Of a DNA stretch of 36,652 nucleotides, positions 7,032-15,990 are shown in pieces. Below the pieces are notes generated by a model that saw nothing but the letters and a program-made list of their open reading frames with translations, did no database searches and had not been told where the DNA came from. This DNA is from Actinomycetota bacterium. GTDB taxonomy: Bacteria > Actinomycetota > Thermoleophilia > RBG-16-64-13. Where the stretch lies: NCBI GenBank assembly GCA_023483915.1, contig JAMDEO010000150.1:1-36652 (forward strand), written 5' to 3'. A program made the translations under genes and the position numbers. Position 1 is the stretch's first letter; the number at the start of each line of letters is the position of its first letter.

Positions 7032-9107
7032 TTAGTGCCCAGCCTCTTCCAGCTCTGCCAGGTGCTTGATTCTGCAGAGGGAGTGATTCCAGAGAACATC
7101 GTGGGCGAAGCCTGGGAAGACCCTTCTGCCAATGGCCCAGCCAATGCCACTCAGCGGACCGCTCCCGCGGGGAAAATCGAAGCCGACATAAGTGGTCAGC
7201 AGGCTGATGCCGGGTTTGGTCGTCTCGATGTCGAAGGCGAATATCCCTCCACGTCCAAAGCCATCGAGGATTCGGTACAGTAGGTAGCGGCCGGGCACGA
7301 CTTTCTCCAAGGCCACCCTGAATGAAAGTCCTCGCAGAATGTTCTCGTAATGGACAACCGTTCCGACCTGGTTGGGGGCGCCGCAGGTTCGGTGCACATT
7401 GAGAAAGCGGGGGGTGAAATATCCGCGGCCGGGATCACCGAACGCCCCCAACTGCCGCATCACCGCTTCCGCGCCGGCTCTTATCTGAATGGAAAACATG
7501 CGTTCTACCTGCGGCTGCCTTTGCGGCACCGTAACGCCGAGCATGGAGAAGAGCTCTCGGCGCTTGGGTTCGACGTCCTCAAAAGGGACCCCGGTTGGAA
7601 AACGACCGAATCCAGCCCAATCCAGGCCAAAGATACGCTCCGTCAGCTTGTTCCTGATGGTGGTGAGCACACCGCCGGTAATGATCGTCCAGATCGAAGA
7701 CGGGTGAAACATCCCTGCCAGGATGTGGCGGTAGCCGGCGTCCCCGCTGGCGATCTGCCACAGAACCTTGCCCATCCAGCGCTTATCCCGGGGCTTGGTC
7801 ATGACCTCGGTGATGAGAGCTTGATAGAGGACACGGCTCAAAGCCGGGTTGCCGAAGACCCAACGGCTGAGCAGAAAAATGGCCCGGCCGTATCGGTTGT
7901 CGGCATCGAACCCACGGATCACCGGCTCATACTGCCTAGTGAGCGTGGCTCGGTCGGTGCCGTGCTCCAAGATGCAGTCGGCCAGCCTCGATGCCGTGAC
8001 ATAGGCCGAGTAGAGCCCGTCCTTGTAAAGGCGCGAGACGGCCATATCGCCGGCGACCGCCACCCCGTCTGCGAGGAACTCACCCGCCGCTCCCACGGTC
8101 ATGTTGGGATGGCAGCAGCACCCGGGTCGAAGCTCAGCCGCCGGCGGCATCAGGAGTCTGATATGGGGTAGTTCGACGAACTGTTGCACAATTTCCAGAC
8201 ATCGAGAGGGATCGGCGTGGTCTATTGTCTTGCCTAGGAGGACAACGGTGATCCACTTACCCTTGGGAAGAAGCGACGACATCTCGATGTCGATCTCTTT
8301 CGACCCGTACTGAGCGAAGTGCACCTCTCCGTCCAGCGGACGAAGCAGTTCTTCCTCGGCTTGAAGCTCGGCGATGGCCGCCCGGCGCACTCTTGGCGGT
8401 CGCAGACCAGGCAGCACCTCGCGGAGCATCTGGAACGTGGGATCCAACTTCAGGTCCCCACCAGGAAACCGATTCACCCCTGCGGCGAAGACGACGAAGT
8501 CGACCTCGAGGGTCTCATCTTTGGAGCCGTCCGTGCTCGACACCGCGGTCCGATAGGTGACAAGCGGCCTTCGCAATTGCGACCTAGAGACGCGCGTAAC
8601 CTCAGCGGTGACTATCCCAGCTCCCCGAGTCTCGGCGGAGCGGAGTAGAAAACCGTCGAAATTCCCATACCGGCCGGTCCTTTGCCGCGGCCGCGATCCA
8701 CGAAAAACGGACATCATCTCGCGGCCTTCCGGAACTGGGAGCTGGATACTCTTCCAGTCTCCGTGGACGATCACCTCGCTTGCCCTGGACTCGACTATCT
8801 CGTCGGGCAACAACAAACCGATCTCGCGCAGTATGTCGGCCAATCTCGGGGAGATGCCTCCGGCACAGTAGTTGCAGCCTTCCCACGAACAAAAAGGTTC
8901 CGGCTGATAGAAACAGACCTCTGATTTCTTCTCGAAAATGGTCACGTTTATAGATCTGCCGAGCTGCTTGGCCCGATCGAGAAGGCGGATGGCGAAAAAT
9001 GAGCCCGCCGGCCCCCCGCCGACCACGGCCACGGTGGCTGGATTCGGAAGTTCCGTAGTTTGTGCAGCCTTCTTCCTGCCGCGAGGTCTGTCAACCAAGA
9101 TTCGCAC
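7032..9107 (-). CDS. FAD-dependent oxidoreductase, geranylgeranyl reductase-like, with long C-terminal extension
   Basis: N-terminal VAVVGGGPAGSFFAIRLL dinucleotide-binding motif; CSWEGCNYCAGGISPRL; GVAVAGDMAVSRLYKDGLYSAYVTA (FAD-binding GD motif); about 200-residue C-terminal extension. Confidence 0.8.
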   Translation of the reverse strand: MRILVDRPRGRKKAAQTTELPNPATVAVVGGGPAGSFFAIRLLDRAKQLGRSINVTIFEKKSEVCFYQPEPFCSWEGCNYCAGGISPRLADILREIGLLLPDEIVESRASEVIVHGDWKSIQLPVPEGREMMSVFRGSRPRQRTGRYGNFDGFLLRSAETRGAGIVTAEVTRVSRSQLRRPLVTYRTAVSSTDGSKDETLEVDFVVFAAGVNRFPGGDLKLDPTFQMLREVLPGLRPPRVRRAAIAELQAEEELLRPLDGEVHFAQYGSKEIDIEMSSLLPKGKWITVVLLGKTIDHADPSRCLEIVQQFVELPHIRLLMPPAAELRPGCCCHPNMTVGAAGEFLADGVAVAGDMAVSRLYKDGLYSAYVTASRLADCILEHGTDRATLTRQYEPVIRGFDADNRYGRAIFLLSRWVFGNPALSRVLYQALITEVMTKPRDKRWMGKVLWQIASGDAGYRHILAGMFHPSSIWTIITGGVLTTIRNKLTERIFGLDWAGFGRFPTGVPFEDVEPKRRELFSMLGVTVPQRQPQVERMFSIQIRAGAEAVMRQLGAFGDPGRGYFTPRFLNVHRTCGAPNQVGTVVHYENILRGLSFRVALEKVVPGRYLLYRILDGFGRGGIFAFDIETTKPGISLLTTYVGFDFPRGSGPLSGIGWAIGRRVFPGFAHDVLWNHSLCRIKHLAELEEAGH

Positions 9108-9143
9108 GATGACCTAGTATCCCCGAATTCTCGAGGCGCTACA

Positions 9144-9752
9144 TCACGACGTGGTGAGGTGGAAGCTGGCCTTCGAGACGTGCCCCTCTTTGGTGACGAA
9201 GAAAAACTTAACATCGGTCTCGTCGGCGCTGACGTACACGATCAATGTGCCTGCCAACTGCTCGCGCATCGCCTCTGGGGGCATTGCGGCCAACTTGTCG
9301 TAGGCGTAGGTCTCCGACTTGGTGATCAAGACAGCTGGGGCGGCAGTTTCGGCGGGGAGGTCAGATACGTCTGTGTTGACGATGGCCGTGTTGGACCCGG
9401 CCTTCCCATAGGGGTTCTTGTAGGTGGTGTGATCGTCGGCAGCCTCTTCGAGTAGGAATTGCTCCAGGCTGGAACTGAGGGAAGGGGAGATCACCGGATC
9501 CACAGAGGCGGATGCGGTCCCCGTCACATTGGCACCAATGCCAGAGCCGTCCAGCAGGATGGCGTTCACCTGTGACACCAGGCTACGCAGGTTTTCATCA
9601 AGAACAGTCTCTCCAGTACCTGAACGAAGGAGCGGGATAGCCACCGCAAAAAACACGACGATGATGAAGAGCGCTATCAGCAGCCCCAGCAAGCCGCGTC
9701 CATCCTCATCTTGACATCGCAAGGCGCGAAAGTACGCTTGTGTCACCACCAC
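9144..9752 (-). CDS. Hypothetical secreted/membrane-anchored protein (single N-terminal TM, pilin-like layout)
   Basis: DEDGRGLLGLLIALFIIVVFFAVAIPLLRSG near N-terminus followed by polar domain. Confidence 0.55.
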   Translation of the reverse strand: MVVTQAYFRALRCQDEDGRGLLGLLIALFIIVVFFAVAIPLLRSGTGETVLDENLRSLVSQVNAILLDGSGIGANVTGTASASVDPVISPSLSSSLEQFLLEEAADDHTTYKNPYGKAGSNTAIVNTDVSDLPAETAAPAVLITKSETYAYDKLAAMPPEAMREQLAGTLIVYVSADETDVKFFFVTKEGHVSKASFHLTTS

Positions 9753-9882
9753 ACTCCCAGGGATTTCTAACTTATATCGACTGGGGTAGTCCGGCAGTTG
9801 AGCAATTGCCAGGAAGTGTGGTGTGGAAAGGCGATTCCAGGGTAGAACATCACTCGGTAGGCAGGAACGGCGGGGGTTGAGT

Positions 9883-10284
9883 GTGAGCGGTCCAGCAAAA
9901 GAAGCTTTCCTTCAGAGCATCGACCCGAAGTTCATACCTTTGGTTGAGAAGCTCGAGCAGGCTGTCTCGAGCGCACGCCCGGACTTCGACACGAGGTACT
10001 CGTACAAAATGCTCATCTTCACGCTTGGCAAAGACTTTCGCCGTTGGATCTGCGCCATCAGCGTCACACGAAATGCAGTGAACTTGCGGTTCCTGTACGG
10101 GTTTCTCCTGGATGATCCGCAGTCGGTCCTCCGCCCGGGGACTAGCATCCTTAGCACAATCGATTTCACATCACCCGAGGGCATAGATGTCGACCTCGTA
10201 ACCAGCTACGTATGGGAAGCTGTCGACAAACTGAAACAATTCAAGACAATTCCTCGGCAAGAACTACGAAAGGGGGGCTCATGA
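9883..10284 (+). CDS. DUF1801 (YdhG-like) family protein
   Basis: IDPKFIPLVEKLEQAVSSARPDFDTRYSYKMLIFTLG...RWICAISVTRNAVNLRFLYG; GTG 9883 likely start; 4-nt overlap with next gene. Confidence 0.6.
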   Translation: MSGPAKEAFLQSIDPKFIPLVEKLEQAVSSARPDFDTRYSYKMLIFTLGKDFRRWICAISVTRNAVNLRFLYGFLLDDPQSVLRPGTSILSTIDFTSPEGIDVDLVTSYVWEAVDKLKQFKTIPRQELRKGGS

Positions 10285-10709
10285 AGACGATCGTTGCGGG
10301 CATCGACGGGTCAGAGCACGCGGAGGCAGCTCTCTATTTCGCGGCCGAGGAAGCCTCTGTACACAAAGCGCCACTATTGGTGATCTGCGCCTGGGAGATA
10401 CCAATGTTGATCGATCCCATGGCTGCGCTGCCGGGGGAATGGTTCGAAAAGCTCCATGAGGACGCGGAGGGCCTTGTCCAGGCCGCCCTGGCGAGAGTGA
10501 AAGAGTCACATCCCAAAGTCTCTGTGGAAGGAAAAGCGATCGAAGGCCATCCGGCTGAGGTGCTTCTCGATCAGGCCAAGGACGCGGGCATGATCGTTCT
10601 TGGCAGCCACGGGAGAGGCGAATTTGCCACGTTGCTGTTGGGATCGGTGGTGCAGCAGGTAATCCACCATGCCCCCTGCCCGGTGGTTGTGGTGCGTGTG
10701 GCGGAGTAG
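10281..10709 (+). CDS. Universal stress protein, UspA family
   Basis: MKTIVAGIDGSEHAEAALYFAAEEA...GMIVLGSHGRGEFATLLLGSVVQQVIHHAPCPVVVVR (GxxGRG ATP-binding motif). Confidence 0.93.
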   Translation: MKTIVAGIDGSEHAEAALYFAAEEASVHKAPLLVICAWEIPMLIDPMAALPGEWFEKLHEDAEGLVQAALARVKESHPKVSVEGKAIEGHPAEVLLDQAKDAGMIVLGSHGRGEFATLLLGSVVQQVIHHAPCPVVVVRVAE

Positions 10710-10823
10710 GCGCCCAAGGGCGCTTTCTCCTCGGTAGCTCACTTATTGCTCTGGGGCCAGTGGCCCCGCCGCGTTCGCAATGCTCGGCAACAGCGCCCTT
10801 GGGCACCTACTCACCTGGTTTTT
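10706..10823 (+). terminator. Long nested inverted repeat followed by T-run, downstream of usp
   Basis: GTAGGCGCCCAAGGGCGCT (10706-10724) pairs with AGCGCCCTTGGGCACCTAC (10792-10810, one C/T difference); internal GGGGCC-AGT-GGCCCC (10753-10767); ggttttttgg about 10 nt after the stem. Confidence 0.5.
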
Positions 10824-11026
10824 TGGCCGCAAATGTGAGATTATTCATCTCCCGGACGGGCGCTCGGAGTGCCTTTCGCAGCCAAGCGCTTGCTTACAGC
10901 GGCAGACCATGACGGGGATATGTGAGACGCGCTGATCGAATTCCACGGCGCCTCACACACGACAAGGCGGCCTCCCTTACCGCCATGCCAGTCGCCCCTC
11001 TTGCGATCACGTACCGGTGTCTGACA

Positions 11027-11107
11027 AGGCTGCTGGAGAATGACGTTTCGCCAGCAGCCTCCGAGAATCCTTGGTGCCCATGAACGCTGTCTGGCGTTCC
11101 GCCAAGG
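11027..11107 (+). promoter_or_regulatory. Two consecutive hairpins in the 5' leader of the MDH-like gene
   Basis: AGGCTGCTGG (11027-11036)/CCAGCAGCCT (11051-11060) perfect; CCTTGG (11069-11074)...GAACGC (11082-11087)/GCGTTC (11094-11099)...CCAAGG (11102-11107). Confidence 0.45.
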
Positions 11108-11203
11108 TCTTCACGCAATCCGCCGGCCGTGGTATCAACTTCCAGAACTCCAGCCGCAGCGGAGAGCATCAGTACAACGGGACGCACTGGAGGATTGTGG
11201 AAA

Positions 11204-12121
11204 ATGAAGGTTTCCGTTATTGGGGCCGCCGGATCGGTGGGGGCGCCCGCCGCGTTTTACATAGCGGCATCCGGCTTGGTGGACGAGATGGTCCTCATCG
11301 ACGTGCGCCCGAACGTGGTGCAGCAGCACGCCATGGATATGAGCACGGCTGTGTCTGCCCTCGACATCAGCGTCAAGGCCGGTGACTTCCCTGACATGGC
11401 AGGCTCGGATGTGATCATCAATGCTGCGGGGGTGCCGCAGGGTCTCATAGCCGACCGGATGGAGATGCTTCCAAAGAACATCCCGCTTGTTCGCGAGACC
11501 GCTTTCAAGATCAACGAATTCTGCCCCACAGCCGTGGTGATAACGGCCACGAATCCGGTGGATCCGTTGAACTACGCCATGAAGCTCGCCGGGAGGTTCG
11601 AAAGAAGCCGCATCCTGGGCTATTCGATCAACGACTCCTTTCGCTTCCGGGAGCTGGTGGCCGGCACCAAAGGGGTCAAAGTCAGCCAGGTGCAGGCTAC
11701 TGTAGTTGGGGAGCACGGCAGCACCCAGGCGCCGCTCTTCAGCTCGGTGCGCATCGACGGGAAGGCGGTCCCGTTCAGCGATGAAGAGAAAAGGAACATT
11801 CTTGGAGAGATCCCTAATATCCTCCGGCGGTATGAGGAGCTGCAGTCTGGCCGGACGGCCGGATGGACGTGCGCCGTGGGGTTGGCGAAGCTGGTGCGCG
11901 CCATCCGGGATGATTCAGGCGAGATCTTTCCTTGTTCGGTGGTGCTGGCCGGTGAGTACGGTCAGCATGATGTGAGCATGTCGGTGCCGGTCAAGTTGGG
12001 CCGCACGGGCGTGAAGGAGATAGTGGAATGGACACTCGAGCCCGACGAGCAGGCGGCGTTCGAGCGGAGCGCGGCAGCCCTCGGCGCTGCCGCCAGGATT
12101 GTAGATGAGGCCCTGCAGTAA
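11204..12121 (+). CDS. Lactate/malate dehydrogenase family protein
   Basis: MKVSVIGAAGSVGAPAAFYIAASGL; VVITATNPVDPLNY; NDSFRFREL; VVGEHGSTQAPLFSS catalytic His motif; ATG 11204 preceded by a GGAGG. Confidence 0.9.
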   Translation: MKVSVIGAAGSVGAPAAFYIAASGLVDEMVLIDVRPNVVQQHAMDMSTAVSALDISVKAGDFPDMAGSDVIINAAGVPQGLIADRMEMLPKNIPLVRETAFKINEFCPTAVVITATNPVDPLNYAMKLAGRFERSRILGYSINDSFRFRELVAGTKGVKVSQVQATVVGEHGSTQAPLFSSVRIDGKAVPFSDEEKRNILGEIPNILRRYEELQSGRTAGWTCAVGLAKLVRAIRDDSGEIFPCSVVLAGEYGQHDVSMSVPVKLGRTGVKEIVEWTLEPDEQAAFERSAAALGAAARIVDEALQ

Positions 12122-12151
12122 CGCCGGGCTTGCTAGGAGGAAGTGATTCGC

Positions 12152-14275
12152 ATGGCCAAGAGTTATGAACTGCTCATGTCCCCGGGCAAGATCGGCCCGG
12201 TGACCACACGCAACCGCATCATCAAGACCGCCAACGGCACCTCCTACATGGAGCCCGACCAGACCGTCGGCGACCGCATGGTCGCCTACTACGAGCGGCT
12301 GGCAAAAGGAGGCGTGGGCTTTTTGGTGGTGGAATCGTGCGGCGTGGAATACCCGCTGGCGATTCAGCACGTACACTATTTCGAAGATGGGAGCTATGAA
12401 GGGGTGCAGCTCCACTTCGACGATGACCGGTTCATTCCCAGTTATTCCCGGCTGTCAGAGGTCGCCCACAAGCATGGCTGCCCGATCTCCATCCAATTCC
12501 AGCATTCAGGCCCGTGGAACCCGACCGGCCTGCTGCCGCGCGACCCGAAGATCCGCGATATCAAATGCGCCTCCGCGATGACTCAGGAGGAACTGCCTGG
12601 CCCAGACTTCCTTCCGTGTCGGGAGATGACCAGGCAGGAAGTGGAAGACCAGATCGACCTATGGGCTTCGGCCGCAGAGCGCGCCTGGAAGGCCGGCTTC
12701 GATGCCTGTGAGATCAACCACGGAACGTGCCATCAGGGCAACACCTTCCTGTCGCGCGTGTGGAACAAACGCGAAGATGAGTACGGACCGCAAAGCCTCG
12801 AGAACCGCACCCGCTTCCTGCGCAACATCATTGTGGAGGCCAAACGCCGGTGTGGCCCGACCTTCGCGGTGCACACGCTTTTCAACATCGTGGAGTACAA
12901 CCATCCTCTGGGCATCACCATTGACGAAGGTGCCGAGATGGCTAAGCTCATAGCTGAGGTGGCCGACGGGATCAACTGCCGCGCCGAGCGCTACGGCCAC
13001 CGGGGCGGACTGCTCCAACCGGACCGCATCCTCTATCCCGCCCGCGACCTTCAGGACCTGCCCGAAGGGCTCGATTGGAGTATGGACGGACGCGGGGCGA
13101 CTGTTCCCCTCGTGGAGGCCGTCAAGGCCAAGGGCGTGAAGATCCCGGTGTGGACGGCCTGCCGCCTCGACCAAGACCTGGGCGAGGAGTATCTGCGCAA
13201 AGGCAGCCTCGACTTTGTGGGTATGACCCGGCGCCTCCTCGCCGACCCCGAGCTGCCGAACAAGGTCAAGGAAGGCCGCATCGAGGATATCCGCGTCTGT
13301 CACGGCTGCCTCTACTGCTTCGACTGCCGCAACAAGAACAAGAAGCTCGAATGCCGGGTCAACGCGACCCTCGGCCGCGAGATCCTTCCCGAGTACCAAG
13401 CGCGACCGGCTGAGCCGAAGAAGAAGGTTCTCGTAGTGGGTGGCGGCCCCGGCGGCATGGAGGCCGCCCGTGTGGCTGCCGAACGAGGCCACGACGTGGT
13501 CCTCTATGAGAAGGGCTCCTACCTGGGAGGCCTCGAACCGCTGGCCGCTATCGTGAAGGACCTCGAGACCGAGGACATGATGGGTCACTTGAAGTACCTG
13601 GAGACCCAGCTCAATAAGGACAAGGTCACCGTCCACATGAAGAAGGCGGTAACTCCGGAAGTCATCCGGGCCGAGAAGCCTGACGCGGTCATCCTGGCCA
13701 CGGGAGCGGCCCACACTGAGTTCGACCTCAAGGGCTCCCACAGCGGCAAGTTCATCCCCACCCAGAAGCTGCACGGCCTGCTCAAGACGGCGCTCAATTT
13801 CTTCAACCCGGCGCAGATCGAGAAGCTTTCCAAGCTGTGGATGCCGGTGGGCAAGAGCGTGGTCATCATGGGTGGCGAACTTCACGGCTGCGAGCTGGCC
13901 GAGTTCCTCACCAAACGAGGGCGCAGGGTGGTCATCGTGCACGACGGCCCCGAGTCCGAGATGGGCGAGGGCATCTACAAAGACGACAAGGAGAACCTGT
14001 GGCCGTGGTTCAAACTGAGGCACGTGCCGATCTGGACCGACTGCAGCTACCTGGAGATCAACGATGAAGGCCTGAAGATCCAAGTGCCTGACAAGCGTAT
14101 TTTCACCCTGAGGGGCAAGAATGTCATGACCACGCAGGATTGGGGGCCGAACGCCGAACTGGTCGCCGAACTGGAGAAGATGGGCATTGAGACTCTCGTC
14201 GTCGGCAGTGCGAAGGACCCCGGTTGGATCGCGGATGCCATCCGCGAGGGAGCCTTGGCAGGGTACGCGATCTGA
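12152..14275 (+). CDS. Old-yellow-enzyme family NAD(P)H:flavin oxidoreductase with 4Fe-4S and C-terminal FAD/NAD domain (enoate / 2,4-dienoyl-CoA reductase-like)
   Basis: TIM-barrel N-terminus (IGPVTTRNRIIKTANGTSY...FLSRVWNKREDEYGPQSLENRTRF), CHGCLYCFDCRNKNKKLEC cluster motif, KKVLVVGGGPGGMEAARVAAERGHDVVLYEKGSYLGG; RBS AGGAGG at 12135-12140. Confidence 0.9.
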   Translation: MAKSYELLMSPGKIGPVTTRNRIIKTANGTSYMEPDQTVGDRMVAYYERLAKGGVGFLVVESCGVEYPLAIQHVHYFEDGSYEGVQLHFDDDRFIPSYSRLSEVAHKHGCPISIQFQHSGPWNPTGLLPRDPKIRDIKCASAMTQEELPGPDFLPCREMTRQEVEDQIDLWASAAERAWKAGFDACEINHGTCHQGNTFLSRVWNKREDEYGPQSLENRTRFLRNIIVEAKRRCGPTFAVHTLFNIVEYNHPLGITIDEGAEMAKLIAEVADGINCRAERYGHRGGLLQPDRILYPARDLQDLPEGLDWSMDGRGATVPLVEAVKAKGVKIPVWTACRLDQDLGEEYLRKGSLDFVGMTRRLLADPELPNKVKEGRIEDIRVCHGCLYCFDCRNKNKKLECRVNATLGREILPEYQARPAEPKKKVLVVGGGPGGMEAARVAAERGHDVVLYEKGSYLGGLEPLAAIVKDLETEDMMGHLKYLETQLNKDKVTVHMKKAVTPEVIRAEKPDAVILATGAAHTEFDLKGSHSGKFIPTQKLHGLLKTALNFFNPAQIEKLSKLWMPVGKSVVIMGGELHGCELAEFLTKRGRRVVIVHDGPESEMGEGIYKDDKENLWPWFKLRHVPIWTDCSYLEINDEGLKIQVPDKRIFTLRGKNVMTTQDWGPNAELVAELEKMGIETLVVGSAKDPGWIADAIREGALAGYAI

Positions 14276-14283
14276 GGAGGGGC

Positions 14284-15075
14284 ATGATGGGAATCATGGG
14301 TGGAAAGGTGTGCATCGTCACCGGCGGCGCGGGAAGTGTGGGCTTCGCCAGCGCGAGGCTACTGCTGGAAGAGGGAGCCAAGGTGATGCTGGTGGGCCGG
14401 AATGCGGACAACTTGGCGCGAGCCGCCGCGGCGCTGGGCGAAGCCCCGCCCGCAGGCGCGAACGCCGGTCCCGACCGTGTGGCCATGTGTGCTGCCGATG
14501 TGGCCGATGCCGACCAGACCAAAAAGTACATAAGCGATGCGGTCGCCAAGTGGGGCAAGATCGATGTGCTCTTTAGCCATGCCGGAATATCCGGGGTTTT
14601 GCAGCCGGTGACCGAGTATCCAGACGACATGTTCGACGCAGTCATCGCCGCCAATGTGCGGGGATCATTCCTGGCCTGCAAATATTGTCTGCCTCAGATG
14701 AACGACGGGGGCAGCATAATCATCACGTCCAGCATCATGGGTGTGCGGGCCGATCCCGGTACGTGCGCATATGCAACCTCAAAACACGCACTGATCGGTC
14801 TGGCGCGCGTGGTCGCCAAGGAGGTGGCTCCACGCAACATCCGTGTGAACATCTGCGCACCGGGCCCTATCGAGAATGAGTTTCAAACCAAGATCGAGGG
14901 ACAGCTCACCGAGATACTCGGGCAGGATGGCACGGCGTTCCTGAACCACGTGATCCCGCTGGGCAGGCACGGCAAGCCTGAGGAAGTCGCCCGCATGGTG
15001 CTCTTCCTGGCTTCGGATCAGAGCAGCTTTTCCACGGGCGGTGTCTTTATGGTCGATGGAGGGATGAACGTCTAG
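14284..15075 (+). CDS. Short-chain dehydrogenase/reductase (SDR)
   Basis: GKVCIVTGGAGSVGFASARLLLEEGAKVMLVGR; AGISG; YATSKHALIGLARVVAKEVAPRNIRVNICAPG; SSFSTGGVFMVDGGMNV. Confidence 0.95.
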   Translation: MMGIMGGKVCIVTGGAGSVGFASARLLLEEGAKVMLVGRNADNLARAAAALGEAPPAGANAGPDRVAMCAADVADADQTKKYISDAVAKWGKIDVLFSHAGISGVLQPVTEYPDDMFDAVIAANVRGSFLACKYCLPQMNDGGSIIITSSIMGVRADPGTCAYATSKHALIGLARVVAKEVAPRNIRVNICAPGPIENEFQTKIEGQLTEILGQDGTAFLNHVIPLGRHGKPEEVARMVLFLASDQSSFSTGGVFMVDGGMNV

Positions 15076-15117
15076 GGACGCCCCGGTCGGCGGCGCCATC
15101 AGCGGAAGGGGGGCTCG

Positions 15118-15990
15118 GTGCATCTGCGCGATGAGGTCAAGGAATACGCGCTGACCTCTCTCGACATGGATCTGGTCGGGGTGACCGACGTCGATAGGCT
15201 CTCTGGTGCCCCCGCCGGCTATCGGCCTACGGATCTCCTACCCGGAGCGAAGTCGGTCATCGTCATGGCCGTAAGGCTGTCACTGGGGGCCGTACAGGCC
15301 ATCTTCCGTGCGCACGAAAATGGACTACGGCACGCCCAATGCATTTACGGAACGCACGCCTACGCGCTGACCCCTAACTATCACCTCAAGTTCGCCGCAT
15401 ATAGAATGGCCCGCTTCCTAGAAAGGAAGGGCCATCTCGCGGTGCCGTTGCCGTCCGGTCCCGGTTCGGGCGGCGTCCCCTTCAGCCACCGTCATGCTGC
15501 TGTGGCCGCCGGACTGGGAGAATTCAGTTGGTCGGGCATAGTTGTCACTCCTGAGTACGGTCCAAGGGCAAGGTTTGTCAGCATCATTACGCAGGCCGAA
15601 CTCGAGGCTGATCCACTCTACTCCGGACCGCCACTTTGTACTCGATGCGGTATATGCGTGGACAGGTGCCCCGTTGGTGCCATCAGCGCCACCGACTCGA
15701 AATCGGTCGATATCGGAGGCCGCCGCTTCGAGTATGGATACGTGCACTATCCGAAGTGCCGGGTGGGCACTGAGGGCTTGACTACTCGCACCCTGGGCTT
15801 CAAGGACCTTGCGATCCCTGACGACCCCACTCACGAGGACATCGAGCGGGCGCGCCAAGACATCGACAAGCGCCAGCTTTCCGAAGCGATCCTTCCCTCT
15901 GATCGGGCGACCTGGTACTGCGGGCGCTGCCTTGCCTACTGCCCCGTCGGCTCTGATCCTCTCATCGGTGCGTTTTTCAATGTCCCTTGA
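15118..15990 (+). CDS. Fe-S protein related to epoxyqueuosine reductase (QueG-like) / reductive dehalogenase C-terminal family
   Basis: LLPGAKSVIVMAVRLS; two ferredoxin motifs CTRCGICVDRCPVGAI and CGRCLAYCPVG; GTG start. Confidence 0.8.
   Translation: MHLRDEVKEYALTSLDMDLVGVTDVDRLSGAPAGYRPTDLLPGAKSVIVMAVRLSLGAVQAIFRAHENGLRHAQCIYGTHAYALTPNYHLKFAAYRMARFLERKGHLAVPLPSGPGSGGVPFSHRHAAVAAGLGEFSWSGIVVTPEYGPRARFVSIITQAELEADPLYSGPPLCTRCGICVDRCPVGAISATDSKSVDIGGRRFEYGYVHYPKCRVGTEGLTTRTLGFKDLAIPDDPTHEDIERARQDIDKRQLSEAILPSDRATWYCGRCLAYCPVGSDPLIGAFFNVP

Noticed and set aside
7350-8171. 273-aa plus-strand ORF inside the geranylgeranyl-reductase-like gene
   Set aside because: Antisense to a well supported flavoprotein; no recognisable domain, composition typical of reverse-strand reading.
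10706-10810. Inverted repeat as ends of a transposon or MITE
   Set aside because: No transposase nearby and no target-site duplication seen; the T-run and position directly at a stop codon favour a transcript-end structure.
10894-11187. 97-aa minus-strand ORF in the usp/MDH intergenic region
   Set aside because: No RBS or domain recognised; region better explained by structured non-coding leader.
12659-14083. 474-aa minus-strand ORF opposite the OYE-family gene
   Set aside because: Antisense shadow ORF in high-GC coding DNA; His/Leu/Val-rich composition without motifs, whereas the plus strand has clear family motifs across the same span.
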